Shown here: piece after piece, positions 1 to 8,286 of the stretch | Position numbering within the stretch: position 1 is the first letter of the stretch | How the letters are laid out: each line of letters begins with the position of its first letter | Origin: Elusimicrobiota bacterium | Lineage (GTDB): Bacteria > Elusimicrobiota > Elusimicrobia > UBA1565 | NCBI GenBank assembly: GCA_003450735.1 | Contig: DMEZ01000082.1 | Span: forward strand, 1-23,155 | Length of the DNA stretch: 23,155 bases | Direction: 5' to 3' | Translations under genes and position numbers: made by a program | The notes under the pieces: generated by a model | Told to the model about the DNA's origin: nothing | Database searches by the model: none | The model's input: the letters and a program-made list of their open reading frames with translations, nothing else

Positions 1-74
1 GCCCTCGCGGCCTTCGCCAGCAGGCGGAGCTCGGGCGCCTCCTTCGGCGCGCGGCCCAGGAGGAGGATCCTCAC
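1..74 (-). CDS. 5' end of a gene downstream of phoH, possibly ybeY (partial)
   Basis: A GTG codon at 74-72 overlaps the phoH stop as GTGA. It opens a frame that stays open to the window edge, giving about 24 residues that begin VRILLLGRAPKEAPELRL. A purine-rich stretch (GGAGAAGAAGAA) directly upstream, inside phoH, could serve as ribosome-binding site. In many bacteria phoH is followed by ybeY, the rRNA maturation endoribonuclease, so that is the leading guess by position. No diagnostic motif is visible: the YbeY zinc motif lies near the C-terminus, outside the window. Translational coupling to phoH is likely. The identity is inference only. Confidence 0.4.
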   Translation of the reverse strand, partial: MRILLLGRAPKEAPELRLLAKAAR

Positions 75-1021
75 TTCTTCTTCTCCCACTGGTCAAAGGC
101 GCGGATGATGCGCTTGACCAGCGGGTGGCGCACCACGTCCTCCTCCTTGAAGTGCACGAACGAGATGCCTTCCACCCCCTTCAGGATGCCCTCGATGAGG
201 ATGAGCCCCGAGCGGCCGTGGACCAGGTCGACCTGCGTCACGTCGCCGGTGACCACGACGCGCGAGCCGTTGCCCATGCGGGTGAGGAACATCTTCATCT
301 GCTCGATGGAGGTGTTCTGCGCCTCGTCGAGGATGATGAAGGCGTTCTCGAGCGTGCGGCCGCGCATGTAGGCCAGCGGCACCACTTCGATGAGCTCGTC
401 GTTGCGCCAGAGACGGAACTTGTCCGGGCCCAGCATGTCATAGAACCCGTCGAAGAGCGGCTTGAGATAGGGATGCACCTTCTCGTAGAGGTCGCCCGGC
501 AGGAACCCCAGCTTCTCGCCCGCCTCCACCACCGGCCGGGTCAGGACGATGCGCGAGACCTCGCGCGCCTTGAGCGCGCGCAGGGCGCAGGCCACGGCCA
601 GGTAGGTCTTGCCCGTGCCGGCCGGGCCGATGCCGAAGACCATGTCGCCGTGCGTGATGGCCTGGCAGTACTCGTGCTGGTGCGGGGTCTTGGCCTTGAT
701 GACCTTGCCGTAGGCCGTGACCAGCACCGCGTCGTCCGGGGCCTCCTCATGGAAGAGGTCCCCGGGATGGCGCTCCTCCTCGGGCGGGAGCGCGCGGCCC
801 GAGCGGATGACGTCCAGGCGCTCGCTCAGGCGCTTGAAGGCCTTCTGCACCTTCCCCGCCACGCCGCGGATGCTCAGGTGCAGGTCCCGGCCCTCGGGGT
901 CGTGGCGGACGAAGATCTCGACGCCGTGCTCGGTCTCCATGCGGCGCAGGTGGCTGTCCTGCTCGCCGAAGAGCAGGACGGCCTCCTGCTCGCTGTTGAG
1001 GTGGATCTTCTTCGTGATCAT
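71..1021 (-). CDS. phoH: PhoH family P-loop ATPase
   Basis: This 316-residue protein matches the usual length of the PhoH/YbeZ family, cytoplasmic ATPases linked to RNA metabolism and often encoded beside ybeY. The Walker A motif GPAGTGKT is at about residues 132-139 and the Walker B motif LDEAQN at about 231-236. The family pattern TRPVVEAGEKLGFLPGDL lies at about 161-178, and TGDVTQVDL at about 258-266 resembles the sensor region. The N-terminal 100 residues carry the small KH-like segment typical of YbeZ. The ATG at 1021 overlaps the stop of the upstream GH57-like gene as ATGA, so the two are probably translationally coupled. The next gene begins within its stop codon. The exact substrate of PhoH proteins is not firmly established. 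Confidence 0.95.
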   Translation of the reverse strand: MITKKIHLNSEQEAVLLFGEQDSHLRRMETEHGVEIFVRHDPEGRDLHLSIRGVAGKVQKAFKRLSERLDVIRSGRALPPEEERHPGDLFHEEAPDDAVLVTAYGKVIKAKTPHQHEYCQAITHGDMVFGIGPAGTGKTYLAVACALRALKAREVSRIVLTRPVVEAGEKLGFLPGDLYEKVHPYLKPLFDGFYDMLGPDKFRLWRNDELIEVVPLAYMRGRTLENAFIILDEAQNTSIEQMKMFLTRMGNGSRVVVTGDVTQVDLVHGRSGLILIEGILKGVEGISFVHFKEEDVVRHPLVKRIIRAFDQWEKKK

Positions 1022-3240
1022 CGGTGGTCTCCGGTCTTTCCCGTCTTCAAGAGCGGCGGCTGGACCATCAAAAGCGCGGGCGAGAGTCCCAGCATGCGAG
1101 CGAGCGTCTCGGCCTCGTCCGGGCGGGTCTCGAGGCGGCGCAGGCCCTGGACCGCGCAGGCCTCCAGCTCCCAGAGCGAGAGGTGCAGGCCGCCGGCCTC
1201 GGCCGGCTCGAGCAGTCGGACCAGCCGTACGCAGGCCCCTTCCTCGCCGTCGGAGAAGGCCCAGGCGAGCCGGCGCACGCGCCGGCGCAAAAGCTCCGCG
1301 TCGGGCAGGTTGTCGGGGGAGAGGCCCGCCTTGCGCGCGGCCTTGAGAGCCTCGGCCAAGACCAGGACGTCCGGCGTCCTCTCGAGGCTGTCGGCCGCCT
1401 CGCGCCAGCGCGCGAGCGCCTCGCCGCGCGGGCCCGGCGGCGGGGAGAGCGCGTCAAGAGCCTGCCGGCGCTCCGGGCTCAGGACCGCGTCGAGGCCCCG
1501 GTGCGCGGCGCCGAAAGCCTCGTCGGCCGCCGCGGTGAAGGCGTCGTCGCCCGTCTCAAAGGCCTCTTCGAGCCTCCGCGCGAGCTCCGGATCCGACTCG
1601 TCTGCGCAAGCCGGCTGGATGCGGCACTCCAGGCTGCGCCCGCCTCGGTGGACGACGGCGGCCAGGAAGGCGGAATCCTCGTGGAAGCGGCGGCGGTGGA
1701 GCGATACGCGGAAGACGCCGAGGCGGTGCAGGGCGCGGCCTCGGCGCAGCTCGCGGCGGGCGAGGGCCTCGACTTGGGTCTCGAAAGCCTCGGCGCGGGC
1801 CGCCAGGCGCGGGAGGTCCAGCAGGGCCAGCACCGCCGCGTGGGCCGCGAAGGCCTCGGGGCTCACGGCCTCGCGGAGGGCTTCCTCCGCCGCGGGAAAG
1901 GGACGGTGCGCCCCGGTCTCGCGCTCGAGCAGTTCCAGGGCGAAGGCGGCCCAGGCCAGGGCCTGCGGGCCGGGCCAGGCGGTCATCTCGACGCGACGGC
2001 GGAAGCACTCGAGCAGGCGCACGGCCGAGCGGGCGTCCTCGGGCGTCGGGTGCAGGAGCGCGAAGCGGTCGAAGAAGACCTGCACTGCGTGCGGATCTTC
2101 GCCGAAACGCGCCTCCATCCAGGCCTCCTTCGCTCCGCCCGGCTCGCCGAAGAGCTGCTGCAGCGGAGCCTCGAGGGCCGAGTCGATGTCCTCGGCCAGG
2201 CGCGCGAGGCTCCTGCGCAGGGGGTGCGCGGGGGGGCCTGGGAGAGGGCGCAGGGAGAGCTCCTCGGGCGGCGGGAACAGGTCGAGGCAGAGGGCCGGAT
2301 TCGCCGCCGAGAAGGCGGTCTCCTTGGAGAGCGCGTCGAAGGCGAAAGCCAGGGCCCGTTCGGCGCCGAAGCGCTCCCGGGAGAACGCCTCGGCCGGGGC
2401 GGCCACGAGCATCGTCTCGTGGGAGTCGTCGGCGCGGAAGCGGTCCACGAGGCGGTTGGCCAGACGCCGTCCGCCGTGCAGGGCGGTGCGCGCCTGCGGG
2501 GGGCGCCGGCCGGGCCTGGAGGCGGCCGGATCGAGCGGCGAGGTCAGCACGCCCGCCTCGGCCGACTCGGAGAGGCGCGCGTCGAAGAGGAAGAGGGCCA
2601 GGCTGCCCTCGGGGCAGCGCCAGCGGTAGGGGCGCGTCGTCTCAAGCGCGCCGGGTTCGGTGAGCGACCAGGCCTCCTGGCCGGGGCTGCGCACCTTGGC
2701 CGCGCAGGCGGGGGAGAGCAGGGCGAGGCGCAAGCCGGCCTTCACGGCCAAAGCCAGGGTCTCCTCGTCGGCGAGGCCTTCGGGCAGCCAGAGGGTCTCG
2801 GGCTCGCGTCCGAAGCGCCGGCGGAAGTCTTCCAGGCCCCAGGCCAGGGCCGCGCGCTTCTCGGCCGTGGAGGCCCAGGGCAGGGGGCGCGAGGGGTACG
2901 GGCAGGCCGCCGCGTTGCCGTGACCCCAGGCCTTGAGGCTGGCCGCGTCGGCCTCCAGCACGCTCCGGTAGGCGCGGGGCTCCTCGCGCTCCAGCCAGGC
3001 CAGCAGGTGGGCCGGGAAGCTGAAGCTCGCCCAGCGCAGGGTGTCGAAGACCTCGAGCGGCCGTCCGTCCTCGTCGAGCAGGCAGGGCGAGAGGAGGGGG
3101 CCCAGGCAGGAGTGGAAATAGCGCTCGAGGGCGTCGCGCCAAGGCGCCTGGGCGGGGTCGGGGCGCGCTTCCTCCAGCCAGGGGTCCTCCCGCGGGGGGA
3201 GGTCGAAGTGGAGGTGGAGGCAGACGCGCTTGTTCTTCAA
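1018..3240 (-). CDS. GH57/DUF3536-like protein with degenerate active site
   Basis: About 740 residues. The N-terminal 300 residues follow the glycoside hydrolase 57 pattern of DUF3536 proteins in order: HLHFDLPPREDPWLEE near 10-24, DEDGR near 56, a GHGNA block at 106-110, and FGREPETLWLPEGLAD near 143-158. Glu154 in WLPE fits the GH57 catalytic nucleophile. Typical members read HGHFYQPPREN at the first motif and carry a NH.I.PL stretch after GHGNA; both have drifted here. The segment expected to carry the acid/base Asp (canonically TDGETYGHH) reads APAEAFSRE at about 281-289, without the Asp. The remaining 450 residues are Ala/Arg/Glu-rich and match DUF3536 only loosely. I chose the TTG at 3240-3238 because family similarity begins there (LKNKRVCLHLHF) and the previous gene stops at 3249; no clear ribosome-binding site is visible. 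No signal peptide, so probably cytoplasmic. Confidence 0.8.
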   Translation of the reverse strand: MKNKRVCLHLHFDLPPREDPWLEEARPDPAQAPWRDALERYFHSCLGPLLSPCLLDEDGRPLEVFDTLRWASFSFPAHLLAWLEREEPRAYRSVLEADAASLKAWGHGNAAACPYPSRPLPWASTAEKRAALAWGLEDFRRRFGREPETLWLPEGLADEETLALAVKAGLRLALLSPACAAKVRSPGQEAWSLTEPGALETTRPYRWRCPEGSLALFLFDARLSESAEAGVLTSPLDPAASRPGRRPPQARTALHGGRRLANRLVDRFRADDSHETMLVAAPAEAFSRERFGAERALAFAFDALSKETAFSAANPALCLDLFPPPEELSLRPLPGPPAHPLRRSLARLAEDIDSALEAPLQQLFGEPGGAKEAWMEARFGEDPHAVQVFFDRFALLHPTPEDARSAVRLLECFRRRVEMTAWPGPQALAWAAFALELLERETGAHRPFPAAEEALREAVSPEAFAAHAAVLALLDLPRLAARAEAFETQVEALARRELRRGRALHRLGVFRVSLHRRRFHEDSAFLAAVVHRGGRSLECRIQPACADESDPELARRLEEAFETGDDAFTAAADEAFGAAHRGLDAVLSPERRQALDALSPPPGPRGEALARWREAADSLERTPDVLVLAEALKAARKAGLSPDNLPDAELLRRRVRRLAWAFSDGEEGACVRLVRLLEPAEAGGLHLSLWELEACAVQGLRRLETRPDEAETLARMLGLSPALLMVQPPLLKTGKTGDHR

Positions 3241-3248
3241 AGCCGGCG

Positions 3249-4244
3249 CTACTCGAGGTCGCTGGGGTAGTCGGCCCCGGACTCCTCGGCGGGCGGTTCC
3301 GTCTCCTCGGGCTCGTCCTCCTCGGCGCGAGGCCTGCGCTCCTTGCGCGTCTTGGCAGGCTTCTCCTTCTTCGGGTCGGGGGGCGGGAGGGGCTCGGGCT
3401 CGTAGGACTTCAAGGCGCCCATCTTGTCCGGGTCGAGGAGCAGGAAGCGGGCGCGCTCGGAGACGCCGGAGAGGATCTCGGTCTCCTCGTAGGTGGTGAT
3501 GCCGGTCGAGACCCGCACCGGGAGGAAGACCTCGTCGCCGTGCCGGAGGAGGGCCGAGGTGGGCACCTTGAGCGTGGACTTCTTGTCCGAGACCACGATC
3601 TCGCCCTCCCACTCGGTGCCGGGCGGGAGGAAGAGCTTGGGCGAGAGCAGGACCGAGAAGCTCGCGCCGGGCGAGACCTTCTGCCCCTGCACGTCGAGGA
3701 AGAGCTTCTCGACCCGGGCCTGCCGCTTGTCGCCGGGCTTGCGGGCGTCCCAGAAGGTCAGCAGCTGGCCCTCCCGGATCCACTTCGCGTCGCCCGCGCG
3801 GATGCGGCCGATGAGGCGCAGCTTCTTGGCCACCTCGAAGAGGACGGCGCCCGGCTTGACGACCTTCTTCGGCTTGGCGAAGGCCTTGGTCACGTAGCAG
3901 CGCGCGCTGCAGCGCACGGAGTTCGGCTTGAAGACCTTCTGCCAGCGGTCCTTGATGATCCCGGCGGAATTCGACGACTTGGCATCGAGCATCGCGGCGA
4001 GTTCGAGGGTGGCCAGCGTGGCCAGGTCGTCGTCCTCGTCCTTCCAGTCGCCGGGCGCGGCGTCGACCATCTCGATGCGCCCCTCGATGGTGGAGTCGAT
4101 GTGGGAGAGCTCCTCGGCGACCACCGTCCCCTGCGCGCGCACGACGGCGCGGAAGGGGCCGCGGCGGACCTCGCCGACCTTCTGGGCGAGGGCCGCGGAG
4201 GGAGCCAGAAAGGCGAAGAGGCTTACGAGGGCGAGGAGGCGCAT
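3249..4244 (-). CDS. Secreted HlyD/adaptor-like protein with charged C-terminal tail
   Basis: 331 residues. The signal peptide (MRLLALVSLFAFLAPSAALA) ends near residue 20. The next stretch, VRRGPFRAVVRAQGTVVAEE at about 26-45, then SHIDSTIEGRIE, resembles the barrel/lipoyl entry of periplasmic adaptor (membrane fusion) proteins. The middle has two close cysteines (about 112 and 116) and beta-rich segments with KVPTSALL near 226-233, as in adaptor proteins. The tail from about 283 is low-complexity, Pro/Lys then Glu-rich. The usual coiled-coil hairpin is missing or very short, and no transporter or outer-membrane channel lies nearby, so a real efflux role is uncertain. The ATG at 4244 lies 22 nt inside the thyX 3' end. 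It sits between thyX and the GH57-like gene in the minus-strand cluster. Confidence 0.75.
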   Translation of the reverse strand: MRLLALVSLFAFLAPSAALAQKVGEVRRGPFRAVVRAQGTVVAEELSHIDSTIEGRIEMVDAAPGDWKDEDDDLATLATLELAAMLDAKSSNSAGIIKDRWQKVFKPNSVRCSARCYVTKAFAKPKKVVKPGAVLFEVAKKLRLIGRIRAGDAKWIREGQLLTFWDARKPGDKRQARVEKLFLDVQGQKVSPGASFSVLLSPKLFLPPGTEWEGEIVVSDKKSTLKVPTSALLRHGDEVFLPVRVSTGITTYEETEILSGVSERARFLLLDPDKMGALKSYEPEPLPPPDPKKEKPAKTRKERRPRAEEDEPEETEPPAEESGADYPSDLE

Positions 4245-4945
4245 AGCTTCTCGCGTTCCGAGCCGAAGCGCGCGTTCTCGCCCTTCCAGAGGTGCTTGAG
4301 GAACGCGGCGTAGGTCCAAGGCATCGTCTCCTGGAAGAAGGAGGCGAGGGCCTCGGCGTAGGCCTGGATCTCGGACTGGGCGTGCGCGTCCGCCCGCAGG
4401 GAGAGGAAGTTGATGAGGCTGCGCGCGTTGATCGTCCAGTAGAACTCGGTGTAGAGCGCGACGGGCAGGGCCATGCGCGCCATCTCCCGGGCCACGCCGG
4501 CGTCGAGAAGGGCCTTGTAGGCCTCGAAGGAGCGCTCGAGCGCGCCCCGGTAGACTTTCGTCAGCTCGGCCTGGTCGACGCCCTCGGCGCGCAGGGAGCC
4601 CTGCTTGTTCTTCGTGTCCTGCCGGCGCCACGTCTCGGGGACGTAGAACTCCTCGGCGGTCTGGGTGTAGCGGTAGCTGACCTCGTTGTAGGACGCCCAG
4701 CGGTGGCGGAACCACTGCCGGGCCACGAAGATGGGGCACTTCACGTGGAACTTGAGGACGGCGTGCTCGAAGGGGGTCAGGTGCTGGTGCTTGAGCAGGT
4801 AGGCGATGAGCGCCTGATCCTTGGCCTCCCCCTTGGAGGTGCCGGCGTAGGAGACGCGCGCGGCGTTCACCACGCCGGCGTCCCCGCCCAAGGTGTCCAG
4901 CAGGCGTACGAAGCCTTTGTCGAGCACGCGGATCTCTTTCTTCAT
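4223..4945 (-). CDS. thyX: Flavin-dependent thymidylate synthase ThyX
   Basis: 240 residues, the normal size for ThyX, the cytoplasmic FAD-dependent enzyme that makes dTMP from dUMP with methylenetetrahydrofolate and NADPH. The signature RHRxxSxNExSxRY is intact as RHRWASYNEVSYRY at residues 80-93. The second conserved block, around REMARMALP (153-161) and TINARSLINFLSLR (171-184), is also present and carries the Arg residues that bind dUMP. The ATG at 4945 has a good Shine-Dalgarno (AGAGGGAC) about 6 nt upstream. A possible promoter -10 (TACAAT) lies in the 39-bp gap before it. The 3' end overlaps the next gene by 22 bp. ThyX normally marks a genome lacking classical ThyA, which cannot be checked here. 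Confidence 0.97.
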   Translation of the reverse strand: MKKEIRVLDKGFVRLLDTLGGDAGVVNAARVSYAGTSKGEAKDQALIAYLLKHQHLTPFEHAVLKFHVKCPIFVARQWFRHRWASYNEVSYRYTQTAEEFYVPETWRRQDTKNKQGSLRAEGVDQAELTKVYRGALERSFEAYKALLDAGVAREMARMALPVALYTEFYWTINARSLINFLSLRADAHAQSEIQAYAEALASFFQETMPWTYAAFLKHLWKGENARFGSEREKLCASSPS

Positions 4946-4964
4946 GAAGTCCCTCTCTGAAGAG

Positions 4965-4970
4965 ATTGTA
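4965..4970 (-). promoter_or_regulatory. Possible -10 box of an internal thyX promoter
   Basis: On the minus strand the hexamer TACAAT matches the sigma70 -10 consensus at 5 of 6 positions. It lies about 19 nt before the thyX ATG, in one of the few AT-rich gaps of the cluster. No convincing -35 lies 16-18 nt upstream. The gap is also bracketed by GTCCC (4949-4953) and GGGAC (4978-4982), a loose inverted repeat. Confidence 0.3.
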
Positions 4971-4984
4971 GGAATTCGGGACGC

Positions 4985-5989
4985 CTACCGCACCACCTTG
5001 CTGCGCTCGGGCGGCTTGGCGGCCTGGCCCTCGTCGCGCTCCTTGGCCATGTCCGGGTACTTCCGGCCCTCGGCGGCCTTGAGCTGGATCCAGGCCGTGA
5101 TGCGCGGGTGGGGGAGGAGCCCCTTGCCGTTCCAGAGGATGAAGAAGTTCTCAAGGGTCTTCTTGAAGGCGCGTTCGGTGCCGTCGGGCTCGAGCAGGAA
5201 GGGCACGACGATGACGCGCCCGCCGCGGGAGAGCTCCTTGACGGCCTCGCGCAGCTCCCCTCCGGGGGGCGGGGGCGGGCCCGCCGGAGACTTCTGCTGG
5301 GTGAAGTCCGGCATCTGGTCGCGGGGCTTGGCGGCGGCGGGGGCCACGAGCGCCGCGCGGACCTCCTTGAACTTGCCGAGCTTGGCCACCGTCTTGCCCA
5401 GGCGCCGGAGCACCGAGCGGATGGCCTCGGCGCGGGCCCGGTCGTCGCTGCCCTTCCCGGCCACCACGACCGACTCGAGCTCCGGCTCGCGGCTGAGCTC
5501 CTTGACGCGCAGGAGGAGGGCGTCGGCGAGGGCGGCGTCGGAGTCGAGGGCGGCGGTCATCGAGATGGGCGGGAAGCGGCCCTTCTTCGTGACGGCGCGG
5601 TCGACGATGGACTGTCCCACATGGGAGCGCGAGCCCTTCACGTAGGAGTCCGGCGGGTACTTGATGATCCCCAGCAGGTAGCGCGCGAGCTCCAGGGCTT
5701 CCTCGTCGGTGCGCAGGTAGACCGGGACGACCACGATCTTCTCGACCCGCGCGGCCTTGAGCTTCTCGAGAGCGCGCCGGATGTCCGGGGCGTTGGGCTC
5801 CCCCGCGGCCGCCTCGACCGGGATGTTCGTGCCCAGGTTCTTGCGCACCTCGGCCACCGTCTTATCCCATCCCTCGCCCCCGGACTCGCCGAGCAGCAGG
5901 ACGCCGAAGGGCTTGGGGCCGAAGAGGGCCGCCGGCGAAGGCGCGGCGAGCAGGGCGGCGAAGAGGAGGGAGGTCCAGGACGAGGTCAT
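4985..5989 (-). CDS. Exported CbiX/sirohydrochlorin-chelatase-like protein
   Basis: 334 residues with an N-terminal hydrophobic signal segment (SLLFAALLAAPSPAA, about 7-21). The fold pattern resembles the CbiX/SirB chelatase superfamily: a first strand GVLLLG at about 29-34, then a long helix and VEKIVVVPVYLRTDEEAL near 82-99. A second, shorter copy of the pattern, GGRVIVVPFLLEPDGTERAF, occurs in the last third, after a Gly/Pro-rich linker. In true chelatases the first strand is followed by a metal-binding His (GHG or GHGS); here the text is GESGGEG, so the His is replaced. Together with the export signal this argues against a cytoplasmic tetrapyrrole chelatase. The ATG at 5989 overlaps the stop of the PBP gene as ATGA, so translation is probably coupled. 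Function unknown. Confidence 0.7.
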   Translation of the reverse strand: MTSSWTSLLFAALLAAPSPAALFGPKPFGVLLLGESGGEGWDKTVAEVRKNLGTNIPVEAAAGEPNAPDIRRALEKLKAARVEKIVVVPVYLRTDEEALELARYLLGIIKYPPDSYVKGSRSHVGQSIVDRAVTKKGRFPPISMTAALDSDAALADALLLRVKELSREPELESVVVAGKGSDDRARAEAIRSVLRRLGKTVAKLGKFKEVRAALVAPAAAKPRDQMPDFTQQKSPAGPPPPPGGELREAVKELSRGGRVIVVPFLLEPDGTERAFKKTLENFFILWNGKGLLPHPRITAWIQLKAAEGRKYPDMAKERDEGQAAKPPERSKVVR

Positions 5990-8280
5990 CGTTTCGCTCC
6001 GGGCCCGCGCGGGGCCTTGCGGCTTGAGAACACCTTCTTCAGCCAGCCGGTCAGACCGCTCGAGTGCAGCGGGCAGTCTTCCTTGGGCTCCGTCCCGGCC
6101 AGGAAGAGTTCCGAGCGGCGGCTGGGGCATCCTGATTTTACACGTAGACCGCTCTCCGGGTCTACCTCCACGCTCAAGAGGCCCTCCGGCCGCGGCCAGG
6201 AGCCCAGCGCCGCGCCCGAGGAGGCGGAGGCCATGAACTCCGCCCAGACGGGCAGGGCGTCCTTGGCCCCGGTCAGGCCGAGCTTGCGGGGGGTGTCCGA
6301 GCCCGTCCAGACTCCGGCGACGAGGCCCGGGATGAAGCCCACGAACCAGGCGTCCTTCCCGTCGTTGGTGGTGCCGGTCTTGCCGGCCGCCTCGCCCAGT
6401 CCCCGGCGCGAGAGCGCCTGGGCGGTGCCGGAGCGGACCGTCTCGCGCAGGAGGTCGGTCATCAGGTAGGCCTCCTCCGGGCTCAGCACGGGCCGGGCGG
6501 AGGGGGTGTGGAACTCGAGGATCTCGCCTTCGGGCCCCACGGCCGCCTCGACCGCGTAGGGCTCGACGCGGGCGCCGCCGTTGGCGAAGGCGCAGTAGGC
6601 GCCCGTCAGGTCGAGCAGGGTGACCTCGGAGGAGCCGAGCGCCAGCCCCAGCTCCTCGCGCAGGGGGCCGGAGACCCCGAGGCGGCCGGCGAACTCGGCG
6701 AGGGCCCTGGGGCCGAGCTTCTCGGCCAGGTCCAGGGTCGCCAGGTTGAGGGAGCGGGCCAGCGCGGTGCGCAGGGGCACTCGGCCCAGGTAGACCTCCT
6801 CGTGGTTGCGCGGGGCCCAGGTCCCTTCGGGCGTGCGGTAGCTGCGCGGCGAGTCGTCGAGGAGCGAGGCGGCCGTCCAGCGCCCCGCGCCCGGCTCGGA
6901 GGCCAGGGCCGCGGCGTAGACGAAGGGCTTGAAGGCGGAGCCCGGCTGGCGGCGGGCCAGGCTCGCGCGGTCGAAGGGCTCTTGGAGGTAGTCCTTCCCG
7001 CCGACGAGCGCGCGGATCGCGCCGCTTCTCGGGTCGAGGGCCGCGAGGGCGGCCTGGTGCCGGGCCTTGCGGACCGCGCCTTGGGCCAGGGCCTGCAGGG
7101 CCGGGTCGATGGTCGTGAACACGCTCAATCCCCGCGTCATGAGCGCCGCGTCCCCGTGGCGGCGCTCGAGCTGGCGGTGGACGAAGGCCACGGCGTAGTC
7201 CGGGACCTTCCCGCCGGAGCGGCCCGAAACCGTGGCGCTCACCGGCTCGGCGCCGGCCCGGCGCTCGGCGGCTTCGGAGATGAAGCCCTCGCGGCGCATC
7301 GCGGCGAGCACCACGGCGCGGCGCTCGGCGGCGGCCTTCGGCTCGCGCAGGGGGTCGTAGCGGTAGGGGGAGCTCAGCAGGCCGGCCAGCAGGGCCGACT
7401 CCCCCAGGGTGAGTTCGGCGGGTCTCTTGTCGAAGTAATGCCTGGACGCCGCCTTGAGCCCCAGGATGCTGACCGGCCCGTCCTGGCCGAAGTAGACCGT
7501 GTCCAGGTACATCCGCAGGATCTCGTCCTTGGGGAAGCGCGCGTCCAGCCAGAGCGCGATGACGAGCTCCTTGAGCTTGCGGCCGAGGGTGCGGCGGGTC
7601 GTGAGGAACAGGCTGCGGGCGAGCTGCTGGGTGAGGGTGCTGCCGCCTTCCGCGTAGCGGCCCTGGCGCAGGTTCTTGAAGGCCGCGCGCAGGATGCCCC
7701 GCGGGTCGATCCCGATGTGGCTGAAGAAGCGGCGGTCCTCGGTCGCGACCAGCGCGTCGGCGACGGTCTTGGGGACGTCGGCGGCGCTCAGCTTCTCGCG
7801 GCGGATGCGCTTCTCGCCCGAGATCTCGTAGAGGAGCTCCGGCTCGAGCAGGGTCTCGACCAGGGGCAGCGAGGAGTCGGCGGAGCGCACGGCGAGGACG
7901 CGCCCTTTCTCGAGCTCCACGACGACCGCGGCCTGCGGGGCCTGCTGGAGCGGGTTCGAGAAGCCGCGCTGGTGGATGAGGAAGCGGGCGGCCTCCCGGC
8001 GGTACTGTCCCGGCGCCGAGGGGGTGGAGACCTCCACGTAGCGCAGGCGAGCGAGGCGCGCCTTCAGCTCGAGGGGGGAGAGGGGCTCGCCCGCGCGCAG
8101 GCGCACGGGGGCCGAGTAGATTCGGGTCGGGTAGGCTCCCGAGACGTCCCCGGCCAGGAGCGGGCCGATGCTTTTCTCCGCGAAATAGGCCGCCGCGGCG
8201 AGGGAGAGCGGGAGCAGGAGAAGGAGGGCCTTCCAGAGGCCGGAGGAGCCGGAGGCGCGGGGCTTCCTGCGCTTGGGCAC
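5986..8280 (-). CDS. Class A penicillin-binding protein (PBP1 type), transglycosylase/transpeptidase
   Basis: 764 residues. This bifunctional enzyme polymerises and crosslinks peptidoglycan at the inner membrane. A short cytoplasmic basic tail and one membrane helix (about 17-34) are followed by a UB2H-like domain (YPTRIYSAPVRLRAGEPLS, about 50-68), as in PBP1b. The GT51 domain has EDRRFFSHIGID (Glu181 as catalytic base) and EGGSTLTQQLAR (211-222). The transpeptidase domain has SAFK (Ser448, Lys451), SLN (510-512) and KTGTT (634-638). All three motifs are intact. The C-terminus has a Cys pair (SGCPS and EDCPL) common in PBP1 tails. The start is GTG at 8280, 6 bp after the upstream stop, with no obvious Shine-Dalgarno. 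It is cotranscribed with the FG-GAP gene upstream and the CbiX-like gene downstream. Confidence 0.95.
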   Translation of the reverse strand: MPKRRKPRASGSSGLWKALLLLLPLSLAAAAYFAEKSIGPLLAGDVSGAYPTRIYSAPVRLRAGEPLSPLELKARLARLRYVEVSTPSAPGQYRREAARFLIHQRGFSNPLQQAPQAAVVVELEKGRVLAVRSADSSLPLVETLLEPELLYEISGEKRIRREKLSAADVPKTVADALVATEDRRFFSHIGIDPRGILRAAFKNLRQGRYAEGGSTLTQQLARSLFLTTRRTLGRKLKELVIALWLDARFPKDEILRMYLDTVYFGQDGPVSILGLKAASRHYFDKRPAELTLGESALLAGLLSSPYRYDPLREPKAAAERRAVVLAAMRREGFISEAAERRAGAEPVSATVSGRSGGKVPDYAVAFVHRQLERRHGDAALMTRGLSVFTTIDPALQALAQGAVRKARHQAALAALDPRSGAIRALVGGKDYLQEPFDRASLARRQPGSAFKPFVYAAALASEPGAGRWTAASLLDDSPRSYRTPEGTWAPRNHEEVYLGRVPLRTALARSLNLATLDLAEKLGPRALAEFAGRLGVSGPLREELGLALGSSEVTLLDLTGAYCAFANGGARVEPYAVEAAVGPEGEILEFHTPSARPVLSPEEAYLMTDLLRETVRSGTAQALSRRGLGEAAGKTGTTNDGKDAWFVGFIPGLVAGVWTGSDTPRKLGLTGAKDALPVWAEFMASASSGAALGSWPRPEGLLSVEVDPESGLRVKSGCPSRRSELFLAGTEPKEDCPLHSSGLTGWLKKVFSSRKAPRGPGAKR

Positions 8281-8286
8281 CCGGGT

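Noticed and set aside
125..2629. Long plus-strand open frame of 834 codons
   Set aside because: It lies antisense to phoH and the GH57-like gene. Its translation is low-complexity Arg/Ala/Ser with no domain, a normal by-product of high GC.
3241..3783. Upstream extension of the GH57-like frame
   Set aside because: The extension overlaps the adaptor-like gene in another frame and reads as Arg/Pro/Gly noise. Family similarity begins at the TTG at 3240.
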